From Caldilineaceae bacterium (GTDB taxonomy: Bacteria > Chloroflexota > Anaerolineae > Caldilineales > Caldilineaceae), in NCBI GenBank assembly GCA_022842065.1, contig JALHQH010000001.1:310001-374000 (forward strand): 64,000 nucleotides of DNA, given 5' to 3'. Positions 34,921 through 43,127 of this stretch are shown here, in pieces. Both the position numbers and the translations under genes were made by a program. The notes under the pieces were generated by a model. It had not been told where the DNA came from and made no database searches. It saw nothing but the letters and a program-made list of their open reading frames with translations. How positions within the stretch are numbered: the stretch's first letter is position 1; each line of letters begins with the position of its first letter.

Positions 34921-36074
34921 AGATCCCGCTGGTCGATGTCGCGTGGCAACATAGGCAGGTGCGCCCAGCCCTTGATCAGGCGTTTGACGAGCTGCTCACC
35001 GATCCCACTTGTGATGGGTCGGCCTGGTGTAAAGCGCTGGAAGCCGACTTTGTTGCCTACTTTGGGCGCACGGCAACCGCCCCGGTTTACGCCGTTAGCG
35101 TGCAATCGGGGCGGGCGGCACAGTTTTTGATCCTCCAGGCGCTGAGTATTGGCCCTGGCGACGAGGTGATCACCGTGCCCAACAGTGATATGGCCACCAC
35201 GGCCGCGATCAGTCAGACCGGGGCGAGCCTGGTCTTTGTCGATGTCGCGGCAGAGAGCCACAACTTGGACCCTGCCCTGCTCGAAGCGGCGATTACGCCC
35301 CGTACGCGCGCGATTGTGCCGGTCCACATGTATGGTCTACCGGCACAGATGGATGCCATCAACAGCGTTGCGCAGCGCCATCAGCTGTTGGTGATCGAGG
35401 ATGCCACCCTGGCCCTAGGTGCTGAATTTCAAGCCAAGCAGGTCGGGCTGTGGGGGGCAGCGGGCTTCTTCTCCTTTGCCCCGCGTAAAGTGCTCGGTGG
35501 GATCGGCAATGGTGGCATGGTGATTACCCAAGACCAAGCCTTGGCCCGCCAAATCGGCCTGTTGAAAGGCTATGGCTTGCCCCCCGAACGGGGCGAAGCG
35601 CCGATTGCTGAGCGCCATCTCTATCTGGGGCTGGCCAATGAGTGCGAAGGGTATAATCTCAAGCTCGATGGCGTCCAGGCCGCGGTGGTCAGGGCGAAGT
35701 TTGTCCACTTGGATGCGTGGGCCGCGCTGAGACAAGCGGTGGCGGATCAGTACAGTGCGGCGTTAGCAGGGCTGCCAGGGGTGAAAATTCCGCAGGTGCC
35801 GGCCGGCACGCGCCATGGCTGGCGCAATTACACCATCGCGGTGCCAAACCGCGACCGGGTCCAAGCCCATCTGCGTGATAACGGCATTACCGCGGCGGCC
35901 CTGTACATCCCGCCGGTACACCTGCAACCGGTCTATCAGCACCTTGGTTTGGGGCCGGGCAGTTTTCCCGTGGCCGAAAGCCTGGCCGAAAGTTTACTCT
36001 GTCTACCCATCTACCCCGGCATGACCGCAGCGCAGGTAGCGTATGTGCTCGCAACGCTAAAAGCTGTTTTGTAA
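34917..36074 (+). CDS. DegT/DnrJ/EryC1-family PLP aminotransferase
   Basis: 385-residue fold-type I PLP enzyme. The ligands are clear: VQSGRAAQFLIL at the phosphate site, Asp in VIEDATLALGAEF, and the Schiff-base Lys in FFSFAPRKVLGGIGNGG. Best-known members transaminate keto-sugars, but the family also includes other aminotransferases and dehydratases. No sugar-nucleotide genes are nearby, so a role in amino-acid or amine catabolism is possible here. It overlaps the RidA-like gene by four bases and ends the operon; a complex repeat follows. Confidence 0.9.
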   Translation: MKIPLVDVAWQHRQVRPALDQAFDELLTDPTCDGSAWCKALEADFVAYFGRTATAPVYAVSVQSGRAAQFLILQALSIGPGDEVITVPNSDMATTAAISQTGASLVFVDVAAESHNLDPALLEAAITPRTRAIVPVHMYGLPAQMDAINSVAQRHQLLVIEDATLALGAEFQAKQVGLWGAAGFFSFAPRKVLGGIGNGGMVITQDQALARQIGLLKGYGLPPERGEAPIAERHLYLGLANECEGYNLKLDGVQAAVVRAKFVHLDAWAALRQAVADQYSAALAGLPGVKIPQVPAGTRHGWRNYTIAVPNRDRVQAHLRDNGITAAALYIPPVHLQPVYQHLGLGPGSFPVAESLAESLLCLPIYPGMTAAQVAYVLATLKAVL

Positions 36075-36091
36075 CGACCCTTTACGACCAA

Positions 36092-36306
36092 GGTGACAGT
36101 CACTCTCTGCAAACGATTTTGTCCATGTTGGTTCAACCAGATCTCAGGGGGTAGGCAACTGGGAGCACCTGTTTCAACAGGTGCCTGAGATGCAAAACCC
36201 GTTTAAACGGGTTTCTGCTTATCAGCCGCTTGTTGAAACAAGCGGTGTATACCCCCTGAGATCCCATTGATCTTCATGTTCTTGTTTGCGGACAGTGACT
36301 GTCACC
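36092..36306. repeat. Nested composite palindrome with three internal hairpins
   Basis: Outer arms: GGTGACAGTCACTCTCTGCA (36092) against GCGGACAGTGACTGTCACC (ending 36306). Second arms: AGATCTCAGGGGGTA (36140-36154) against TACCCCCTGAGAT (36249-36261). Inside are three stems: GCACCTGTT/AACAGGTGC (36165-36184), AAACCCGTTTAAACGGGTTT (36195-36214) and CCGCTTGTT/AACAAGCGG (36226-36245). It fills the gap between the aminotransferase and importer 3. The outer motif returns at 50767-50832 and the inner ones at 40240-40280. Confidence 0.85.
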
Positions 36307-36353
36307 GTACACCTTAATCGTACCCATGCTGTTGAAAAGTAAGGAGTGAATTG

Positions 36354-38015
36354 ATGCGAATGCAACGACCGCCGTTCAAAGTCCCTGTACTGATTTTCCT
36401 GTGCATGGCCCTCTTCGTGTTAATGGCTTGCGCCCCGGCCGCCCCGGCCCCGACTGGTGCAACCACGGATGCTACGAGCGCCGAGCCAGCAGCCGAAGGA
36501 ACACCGAAACAGGGCGGCACCTTACGGGTGGCCTATATCTTCATCAAAACCGATATTGATGTGCAATCGGCGAACACCAGCGATCTCAATGAAGTGGCCG
36601 CCTATTTCTACGAAACCCTGTTTGATCGCATGCAGTCGGGTGAAATTGTCGGGCTGCTAGCCAAGGAGTGGGAAGTCTCAGAGGATGGGCTGGTTCACAC
36701 GTGGAAATTGCAACCGGGCGTCAAATTTCACGACGGCAGCGACTTTAACGCCGAGGTGGTGAAGTGGAATATCGACCGCAAGGTGACGAACAAAAAGCCC
36801 TTGGCCGATTCGATTCCCTTTGCCAGCGTCGAAGTGATTGACGAGTTAACCGTCCAGGTCACCCTCACCCGGCCCGCGCCGGGGATGTATGGCGTGTTGG
36901 CGGCCAAGCCGTGGTCGATGTATAGCCCCAGCTTTGTCGAAGAAGTGGGCGACGAGGCGATGAAAAGCCAGGCCTCCGGCACCGGCCCCTTTATGGTCAA
37001 GGAATATATTCCGAACGATACTTTGCACTTGGAACGCAACCCGAACTACTGGCAGGCCGGCTTGCCCTATCTCGACGAATTGATCTTCCAAAATGTACCG
37101 GATATCAACACCCGCGCAACGATGCTCGAGGCCGGCGATGTTGATATGGCCTTTGACCTGGCGATCCAGGATGTGGAACGGTTAAAGAGTAACACAGAAT
37201 TTACCGTGCTCGAAGAAATCGGCTCGCGCCAGTGGTACATCACCATGAACAATGTCAAAGCGCCCCTTGATGATGTCAAAGTGCGCCAGGCAATTAACCA
37301 CGCGGTTGATAAGGAAGGCATCATTCAGGCGGTCTACCTGGGCAAATATGCCACGATTGCCCGCGCCGTTTATCTGATGCCGACCATTGATGGCTACCAT
37401 GATGCCGGCGTCTATGAATACGATGTGGAAAAGGCCGCCGCCCTCTTGGAAGAGGCCGGTTGGGTCGATGGTGATGGCGACGGCGTACGCGAGAAAGATG
37501 GCGAACCGCTGAGCATCAACCTCTACACCCGCAAAGGCTCGGCCGCCGGTGACATTGAGATCGCGGAATTGGTGCAAGGCATGTTGACCGAGGTGGGGAT
37601 CAACGTGGAGATCAATATTCTCGATTCGGCCGCGTTCCTCTCGACGGTTACCAAGCCCGCCGCGGAGGCCGAGTATGATCTCGTCAACCTATCCGTGGGC
37701 GTCTTTACCGGTGATGGCGAGTATATCATGCAGACCTTCTATGCCTGTGCCTCGGCGGCCCCCGTCTACTACAACCGGGCCTACTTCTGTGACGAAGAGG
37801 TCGATGCCTTGATCGAAGAGTCGATGGCCGCCCCCAATCTGGAAGCACGCAACGCCATCTATGCGGATGTGATCCAACGCGTCTTTGAACAGGCCCCCAT
37901 TTTGCAGCTCTTCGATATTGTGCAAATTGTGGCCACCAGTAACAAGGTCAAGGGCGTCTACTTTGAGCCGGCTGGCAATAACTGGCCCGGCAAGTATGCC
38001 TGGTTGGAAGAATAA
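36354..38015 (+). CDS. Importer 3: ABC substrate-binding lipoprotein (family 5)
   Basis: 553-residue family 5 binding protein. The signal peptide runs to LFVLMACAPA, where Cys is the predicted lipidated residue, and is followed by a Pro/Ala/Thr linker. The mature part has the family blocks LAKEWEVSEDGLVHTWKLQP and VRQAINHAVDKEGIIQ. ATG 36354 is seven bases after AAGGAG (36341-36346); a TTG at 36351 is a less likely start. It heads importer 3 with two permease genes but no ATPases. Confidence 0.92.
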   Translation: MRMQRPPFKVPVLIFLCMALFVLMACAPAAPAPTGATTDATSAEPAAEGTPKQGGTLRVAYIFIKTDIDVQSANTSDLNEVAAYFYETLFDRMQSGEIVGLLAKEWEVSEDGLVHTWKLQPGVKFHDGSDFNAEVVKWNIDRKVTNKKPLADSIPFASVEVIDELTVQVTLTRPAPGMYGVLAAKPWSMYSPSFVEEVGDEAMKSQASGTGPFMVKEYIPNDTLHLERNPNYWQAGLPYLDELIFQNVPDINTRATMLEAGDVDMAFDLAIQDVERLKSNTEFTVLEEIGSRQWYITMNNVKAPLDDVKVRQAINHAVDKEGIIQAVYLGKYATIARAVYLMPTIDGYHDAGVYEYDVEKAAALLEEAGWVDGDGDGVREKDGEPLSINLYTRKGSAAGDIEIAELVQGMLTEVGINVEINILDSAAFLSTVTKPAAEAEYDLVNLSVGVFTGDGEYIMQTFYACASAAPVYYNRAYFCDEEVDALIEESMAAPNLEARNAIYADVIQRVFEQAPILQLFDIVQIVATSNKVKGVYFEPAGNNWPGKYAWLEE

Positions 38016-38044
38016 AGTTTTGCCGCTTCAGTTTTGACGGACAC

Positions 38045-38116
38045 TGTCATTCCGAAGCGAAGCGAGGAATCCGAGTTTGCTCAGCCCCAGATTCCTCGCT
38101 TCGCTTCGGAATGACA
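38045..38116. terminator. Long inverted repeat after the binding-protein gene
   Basis: Perfect arms of 27 bases, TGTCATTCCGAAGCGAAGCG... and its complement, separated by an 18-base loop, then ATTT. It probably forms a strong mRNA hairpin between the binding protein and the first permease of importer 3, so it could act as attenuator or 3' stabiliser. A smaller stem, TTGTCCC/GGGACAA, follows at 38145-38161. Confidence 0.75.
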
Positions 38117-38182
38117 ATTTAGCACACTTCGCGCGGAAAACGCATTGTCCCATCGGGACAACTGAACTTAGGACAAGCCTTT

Positions 38183-39100
38183 GTGACCATCTATATTTTG
38201 CGCCGGGTGCTGATCACGATTCCGATCTTATTTTTGGTGGTAACGCTGGTCTTTGTTGCCTTCCAATTCATCCCCGGCGATCCGGCGCAGATGTACGCGG
38301 GCAGCGATGCCTCGTTAGCCGAAGTCGAACAAGTGCGCCAAAACTTGGGGCTGGATCAGCCACCGCTGGTGCAATATGTCCGCTATATCACGCGCCTGGC
38401 GCGCGGTGATCTGGGGGTCTCGATCTTTACGCGGCGGCCAGTGATTGTCGAGATTCGCGATCGCTTCTGGAATACCGTCAAACTTTCGCTAGTCGCGATT
38501 GTGGCGGCCACGGTCCTCGGCATGGCGATGGGGGTGATCTCGGCGATCAATCGCAACGGCTTCTGGGATATTCTCTTTACGATTATCGCGCTCTTGGGCA
38601 TTTCGATTCCGGTCTTTTGGCTGGGTCTGCTCATGATGTGGTTCTTTAGTGTGGAGTTAGGGGTGTTGCCCAGCGCCGGCGACAGCACCTGGCGGCACTT
38701 TATCATGCCGACGGTGACCCTTGCCGTCTTTTCGCTCGCCTTTATTACGCGCATGACACGGGCATCGCTACTCGAGACATTGCAGGAAGATTATGTGCGC
38801 ACGGCACGGGCCAAGGGTGTACCAAAACTGATGGTGTTGATCCGCCATTCATTGCGCAATGCCCTCTTGCCGATTGTCACCGTGGTCGGCCTGCGCTTTG
38901 GTTATATGCTCGGTGGCTCGGTGATCACCGAGTCGGTCTTTGCGTGGCCGGGCATGGGGCGGCTGTTGGTTACCTCGGTTAGTCAGCGCGATATTCCGGT
39001 GGTGCAAGGGGTGCTGCTCGTCTTCGCCACCGCCTTTGTCCTGGTCAACCTGGTGGTGGACTTGATCTATGGCTTTGTCGATCCACGGATTCGCCATTAA
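38183..39100 (+). CDS. Importer 3: ABC permease, DppB type
   Basis: 305-residue DppB-type permease. N-terminal MTIYILRRVLITIPILFLVV leads into the first helix, followed by FIPGDPAQMYAGSD. EAA-like loop near YVRTARAKGVPK; C-terminal block LVVDLIYGFVDPRIRH. The start is GTG 38183, with AGGACAAG upstream as a weak binding site; it gives the usual N-terminus of the family. A repeat-filled gap of nearly 200 bp follows, unusual between two permease genes. Confidence 0.92.
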   Translation: MTIYILRRVLITIPILFLVVTLVFVAFQFIPGDPAQMYAGSDASLAEVEQVRQNLGLDQPPLVQYVRYITRLARGDLGVSIFTRRPVIVEIRDRFWNTVKLSLVAIVAATVLGMAMGVISAINRNGFWDILFTIIALLGISIPVFWLGLLMMWFFSVELGVLPSAGDSTWRHFIMPTVTLAVFSLAFITRMTRASLLETLQEDYVRTARAKGVPKLMVLIRHSLRNALLPIVTVVGLRFGYMLGGSVITESVFAWPGMGRLLVTSVSQRDIPVVQGVLLVFATAFVLVNLVVDLIYGFVDPRIRH

Positions 39101-39120
39101 ATCGTAGACATTACGTGACG

Positions 39121-39205
39121 ACCAACCCCTCCCTAACCCTCCCCTGCTAAGGGAGGGAACAGGATCGGCTCCTCCCCCAGATTGGGGGAGGTTGGGAGGG
39201 GGTGG
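39121..39205. repeat. CCCTCCCTAACCCTCCCC element
   Basis: ACCAACCCCTCCCTAACCCT at the left and CAGATTGGGGGAGGTTGGGA at the right, with the internal CTAAGGGAGGG stem. Member of the dispersed family; it separates the two permease genes of importer 3. Confidence 0.75.
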
Positions 39206-39224
39206 ATTATTATCATATATCAGG

Positions 39225-39274
39225 CTTATGCTGTCGTAGGGGCACGATATATCGTGCCCCTACGACAGCATAAG
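39225..39274. repeat. Perfect 50-bp palindrome
   Basis: A perfect palindrome with half-site beginning CTTATGCTGTCGTAGGGGCA and centre GATATATC; no loop. It shares the GTAGGGGCAYG / CRTGCCCCTAC core with the 40-bp palindrome at 5111-5150. Its last base is the G of a possible GTG start (39274) for the next gene. Confidence 0.85.
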
Positions 39275-39297
39275 TGCGGACACAAATTACGCACAAC

Positions 39298-40131
39298 ATG
39301 CTCAAATCATTCAATTATTTCATTCGCAACTATAAATTAGGTGCCATCGGCGCGTTAATCGTGCTGATCTTTGTGGTGACGGCGATGCTGGCCCCTTGGA
39401 TTGCACCCAAGGATCCCAATCAGATCGCGGTGCGCGATACGTTGAAGCCGCCGGGGGCCGAATATCTGCTGGGAGCGGATAACAACGGGCGCGATCTCCT
39501 GAGCCGCATTATCTTTGGGGCACGTATCTCGCTGGCAATTGCCTTTGCTTCTGTCGGCATCGGCACGGTGATTGGCGTGGTGTTGGGGGTGGTGGCCGCT
39601 TGGTATCCCCGCTTGGAAATGCCGATTATGCGGTTGATGGATGTCCTGCTCTCCTTTCCAGGGATTATTATTGGGCTGACGATTATCGCGATTCTGGGCT
39701 CTGGCATCGAAAATGTGATTCTTGCGATTGCGATCTATCAACTGCCCCAATTCGCCCGGTTGGCCCACGGCTTGGCGTTAACCGTCAAGGCCACCGCCTA
39801 TGTCGATGCCGCCGTGGCCGTCGGCAGCCCGGTCCACCGGATTCTGCTGCGCCACATTCTGCCCAATATTGTGGCCCAGATTCTCGTCCAAATCAGCATC
39901 TTGATCCCCTCCGCGATTATGACCTCCGCCGGCTTGAGTTTTCTGGGCCTCGGCGTCCCCCCACCGACCGCCGAGTGGGGCTCAATGTTACAGGGCAGCA
40001 TCTCGTGGGCCCGCCTGGCTCCCCATGTCATGATCTTCCCTGGCCTGACATTGATGTTAGTCGTCTTTGGCTTTAATATACTGGGCGACGGCCTGCGCGA
40101 TGCGTTGGATCCGCGCGCGCGGGGGCGGTAA
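39298..40131 (+). CDS. Importer 3: ABC permease, DppC type
   Basis: 277-residue DppC-type permease. First helix LGAIGALIVLIFVVTAMLA, then LLGADNNGRDLLSRII, EAA loop near YVDAAVAVGSP, and the SFLGLGVPPPTAEWGSML block. I chose ATG 39298 because it gives a normal N-terminus; the frame is open from GTG 39274, but that codon is formed by the end of the palindrome. Neither start has a clear ribosome binding site. It completes importer 3. Confidence 0.9.
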   Translation: MLKSFNYFIRNYKLGAIGALIVLIFVVTAMLAPWIAPKDPNQIAVRDTLKPPGAEYLLGADNNGRDLLSRIIFGARISLAIAFASVGIGTVIGVVLGVVAAWYPRLEMPIMRLMDVLLSFPGIIIGLTIIAILGSGIENVILAIAIYQLPQFARLAHGLALTVKATAYVDAAVAVGSPVHRILLRHILPNIVAQILVQISILIPSAIMTSAGLSFLGLGVPPPTAEWGSMLQGSISWARLAPHVMIFPGLTLMLVVFGFNILGDGLRDALDPRARGR

Positions 40132-40194
40132 GCGCGGGCAAATAATTAATGGAAAATTGAAAATAGTTAATGGTTAATGGGCGTCGCCCCCCAC

Positions 40195-40283
40195 CAGAGT
40201 CCTTACCGATTTACCGCCGTAGCTTGGCGGCGGGGATAGCAGGTGGTTGAAACCCACCTGCTGAGACGCAAAACCCGTTGATG
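40195..40283. repeat. Fragments of the composite palindrome and GTAAATCG words
   Basis: TTACCGATTTACCG at the left, then the stem GCAGGTGGGTTTCAACC-like pair (AGCAGGTGG / CCCACCTGCT at 40239-40263) and GAGACGCAAAACCCGTT, which matches the inner part of the element at 36092-36306. It lies in the 398-bp gap after importer 3, which also holds the element at 40288-40426. Confidence 0.6.
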
Positions 40284-40287
40284 GAAG

Positions 40288-40426
40288 TTAAGAAAATAGT
40301 TGGGTAAAAGGCTGACTCCCTCCTAACCTTCCCCTGTTAAGGGGAGGAACGGTTACCCCGGCAACTGCCCCCTCCCTTACCAGGGGAGGGCTGGGGTGGG
40401 GTTCTTTTGCCGAACTTATTTCTTAA
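40288..40426. repeat. CCCTCC-type element with TTAAGAAA inverted ends
   Basis: Left end TTAAGAAAATAGTTGGGTAA and right end complement GCCGAACTTATTTCTTAA form imperfect inverted ends. Between them are CCCTCCTAACCTTCCCCTGT, an internal hairpin and AGGGGAGGGCTGGGGTGGGG. The element at 53828-53998 has the same type of ends (TTAAGAAAATGATTCGG), so ends and core travel together in these two copies. Confidence 0.8.
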
Positions 40427-40529
40427 TGTCCATAAACAGGTTGGGAATGGATTAGACCGCTGTACTTGTCTTGATCTACCGATTTACCTATCTACCGATT
40501 TACTGTTCTACCTACCTACGGAGCAACTC

Positions 40530-41474
40530 ATGGAATATCGTCAACTAGGCTCGGCTGGCGTGCGCGTCTCGGTGATTGGCATTGGCACCAATCGTTTTGG
40601 CTCGCCGGCCCTGCCCGCCGCCGAAGTAAAGAATGTGATCGATCAAGCGCTGGATTTGGGCATTAATATGCTCGACTCGGCCAACAGCTATCAACAAGGG
40701 CGCTCGGAAGAGGCCATCGGTGCGGCGCTCAAGGGGCGCTGGGATAAATTTGTCGTGGCTAGCAAATTCTACTTCCCCGTGGGCCAGGGCACGAATGATC
40801 GCGGCACCTCACGCTACCACCTGATGAATGCAGTGGAGACGAGTCTGCGCCGACTGCAATCCGACCACATTGACCTCTATTACATCCACCGCTGGGATCC
40901 GAGTGTACCGATTGAGGAGACGCTGCGTGCGCTGGATGATCTGATCCGCCTGGGCAAAATTCGGTACATTGGCGCATCGGACTTTGCCGCGTGGCAATTG
41001 GCGCGGGCGAACCTGCTCGCCGAAGTGCGCGGTTGGACCCCCTGCGTGGTGCTCCAATCCGAGTATCACCTGTTGAACCGAGCGGTGGAGAGCGAAGTAT
41101 TGCCCTACTGCCAGGCCCACAACGTGGGGTTTATCCCCTACTTCCCGCTGGCCGGCGGCTTCTTGACCGGCAAATACAAACGAGGCGAACCTGCACCGGC
41201 TGGTTCGCGCGGGGAGAGCAGCGAATATGTGCAAAAATATATGACCGACAGCACCTACAACCTGATCGACCAGTTGACGGCCTGGGCCGCGGCGCGCGAA
41301 CGGGGCTTAAATGAGTTAGCCCAAGCTTGGTTAATGGCCCAACCGCAGGTCTGCTCGGTGATTAGTGGGGCGACCAACTTAGATCAGATGCTCAGCAATG
41401 TCAAGGCCGCGGACTGGCAACTCTCCGCACAAGATTTGGCCGAGATCAACGCGCTGATCAAGCTTAGCCACTAA
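40530..41474 (+). CDS. Aldo/keto reductase
   Basis: 314-residue NADPH-dependent aldo/keto reductase with the TIM-barrel signature. Catalytic tetrad: Asp and Tyr in NMLDSANSYQQGRSEEAIG, Lys in FVVASKFYF and His in DLYYIHRWDP. The cofactor segment SVISGATNLDQMLSN is near the C-terminus. Residue length is normal for the potassium-channel-beta/YghZ-like branch. ATG 40530 follows CTACGGAGC; the frame is open further upstream (40407) but without a binding site and through repeat sequence. It stands between importer 3 and an amidohydrolase; its substrate cannot be predicted. Confidence 0.92.
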   Translation: MEYRQLGSAGVRVSVIGIGTNRFGSPALPAAEVKNVIDQALDLGINMLDSANSYQQGRSEEAIGAALKGRWDKFVVASKFYFPVGQGTNDRGTSRYHLMNAVETSLRRLQSDHIDLYYIHRWDPSVPIEETLRALDDLIRLGKIRYIGASDFAAWQLARANLLAEVRGWTPCVVLQSEYHLLNRAVESEVLPYCQAHNVGFIPYFPLAGGFLTGKYKRGEPAPAGSRGESSEYVQKYMTDSTYNLIDQLTAWAAARERGLNELAQAWLMAQPQVCSVISGATNLDQMLSNVKAADWQLSAQDLAEINALIKLSH

Positions 41475-41476
41475 GC

Positions 41477-41565
41477 TTTTAAATAGGACTTACGTAGTGC
41501 TCTCTGGCTTCGCGCCCAGAGGGCCCCCGCTCAGCCGCCGAGCGCGACGTAAGTCCTATTTAAAA
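41477..41565. terminator. Inverted repeat after the aldo/keto reductase gene
   Basis: Arms TTTTAAATAGGACTTACGT (41477-41495) and the exact complement (41547-41565), separated by a 51-base GC-rich loop. It begins two bases after the reductase stop and probably ends that transcript or forms a processed 3' end. Confidence 0.65.
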
Positions 41566-41571
41566 CAAGTT

Positions 41572-41583
41572 CTGACCGGTCAG
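41572..41583. promoter_or_regulatory. Short palindrome CTGACCGGTCAG
   Basis: A perfect 12-bp palindrome 27 bases upstream of the amidohydrolase start. Symmetric TGACCGGTCA sites resemble TetR-family operators, but the assignment is only by appearance. It lies just before the LacI-type site. Confidence 0.35.
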
Positions 41584-41593
41584 CCAATAAATG

Positions 41594-41611
41594 ATTGTGA
41601 GCGATAACAAT
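41594..41611 (+). promoter_or_regulatory. LacI-family operator-like site overlapping a start codon
   Basis: ATTGTGAGCGATAACAAT, which is the classical lac operator core with one G missing (TTGTGAGCG-ATAACAA). The two half-sites TTGTGAGC and GATAACAA match in six of eight positions as an inverted repeat around the central CG, as in LacI/GalR-family operators. It ends on the second base of the ATG at 41610, so a bound repressor would block expression of the amidohydrolase gene. No LacI-type gene is present in the window. Confidence 0.6.
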
Positions 41612-43109
41612 GGCAACCCTGATTGATGGTGGAACGGTGGTGGCCTATCAAGGCGGTCAACATACCTTGATTGAGCACGGCCAGGTGGTCTATGCGGGCA
41701 ACCAGATCCTGTTTGTGGGCCGCAACTATACAGGTGTAGTCGATGAGCGGATTGACGCGCGCGGCAAATTGGTGATCCCTGGGTTAATTAATCACCATAT
41801 GGCCTTTGGCGTCCACATGCAGTTGACGCGCCTGGATCGGGCACGCCCCAACTTTTTCAATTCTGGCTTGGGGTTGGGTGTACAACCAGAGCAGGCTTAC
41901 AATGTTGCTGGGCCAGGGCCAGACGACTGGCGAGCGAGCGCGATCTACGCCATGAACACTGCCCTGCGCACGGGGACAACCACCTTTGTCATGGTGCCCA
42001 ACTATGGCCGGCATCCCTACCGTGGGCGGGTCGGCAGTGATCAGGCGTTGGTCGATTGTGTGGCAGCCACCGGGTTGCGCGCTTACCTGGCGCTGCCCCA
42101 CATGTCCGGCGGCGTGGTGGGCAAGGCCGATGGCACGATCGAGTGGGAATTGCGCGAGGCGGCCGGCTGGGAAGGGCTAGAACAAGCGGTGGACTTTGCG
42201 CAGACCTTTAACGGGGCTGCGGCCGATCGCATCCGCACCTTTCTCTTCCCCTATCAGGCAGACAATTGCACCCTTGCGCTGCTCAAAGCGACCAAGGCAG
42301 CCGCGCAGCAATTGGGCTGCCTGCTCAAAATCCACGTCGCCCAATATCTGCTCGATTTTCACCAGATCTTACGCCGCTATGGCAATCGGCCCATTGAATA
42401 TCTGCATGACCAGGGCTTTCTGGGGCCGGAAGTCTCTCTGACCCATGCCATCTTTACACCGGCCCACCCCTGGACCGCGTACCCGCCCGATCCGACGGCG
42501 GTCGGCGGCGATGCCGACCTGGCGTTGATCCTGGAGAGCGGAGCCACGGTGGCCCATTGCCCGGTGGTCTTTGCCCGCACCGGCGTGGCTCTCCACTCCT
42601 TTGCGCGCTATGTACGCGCGGGGGTTCCCGTTTCGTTGGGGACCGATACTTCGCCTCATGACATGTTGGTGGAGATGCGCACCGCGGCGTTGTTTAGTAA
42701 ACTTGCCGATGCCGACGCCACTTCGGGCACGGCGCGGGAGATCTTTGACGCGGCAACCCTGGGTGGGGCCAGGGCATTGCAGCGCCCTGACCTCGGCCGC
42801 CTGGCCGCCGGGGCGAAAGCAGACATTGTGCTGGTTGATCTGGATCGTACGCACATTGGCCCGGTCGCGGCTCACGACCCGATCAAGGCACTGGTCTACT
42901 GTGCGAATGGCAGCGATGTCGACACGGTGATCGTGGATGGCATTGTCCGGGTACAACGAGGGGAGGTCTTGGGGCTTGATCGGGCAACCCTGTCTGCCCA
43001 TGCCGTACGGTTTGATCAGAAATTACAGCAGAGTGTCGCCCAAGCCACCTATCAAGGCCGCTCGGTCAGCGAATTTTATGAGCCGGCCTTCCCCGACTGG
43101 GTGGCGTGA
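41610..43109 (+). CDS. Amidohydrolase-superfamily protein lacking the second His of HxH
   Basis: 499-residue protein, paralogue of those at 31033 and 32888. Ligand segments: GLINHHMAFGVHMQ, LLKIHVAQYLLDFH, SLTHAIFTPAH and SLGTDTSPHD. Aligned on the paralogues, HxH becomes H-M-A, so the second His is lost; a His four residues later (GVH) takes the position where the paralogues have Asp (LGLD, ANID). The metal site may thus be rearranged rather than absent. An in-frame TGA at 41598 excludes earlier starts; ATG 41610 overlaps the operator-like site. The gene converges on the phosphotriesterase-like gene with only 18 bases between stops. Confidence 0.82.
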   Translation: MATLIDGGTVVAYQGGQHTLIEHGQVVYAGNQILFVGRNYTGVVDERIDARGKLVIPGLINHHMAFGVHMQLTRLDRARPNFFNSGLGLGVQPEQAYNVAGPGPDDWRASAIYAMNTALRTGTTTFVMVPNYGRHPYRGRVGSDQALVDCVAATGLRAYLALPHMSGGVVGKADGTIEWELREAAGWEGLEQAVDFAQTFNGAAADRIRTFLFPYQADNCTLALLKATKAAAQQLGCLLKIHVAQYLLDFHQILRRYGNRPIEYLHDQGFLGPEVSLTHAIFTPAHPWTAYPPDPTAVGGDADLALILESGATVAHCPVVFARTGVALHSFARYVRAGVPVSLGTDTSPHDMLVEMRTAALFSKLADADATSGTAREIFDAATLGGARALQRPDLGRLAAGAKADIVLVDLDRTHIGPVAAHDPIKALVYCANGSDVDTVIVDGIVRVQRGEVLGLDRATLSAHAVRFDQKLQQSVAQATYQGRSVSEFYEPAFPDWVA

Positions 43110-43127
43110 GGGTAAGTGCTGGGGGAT

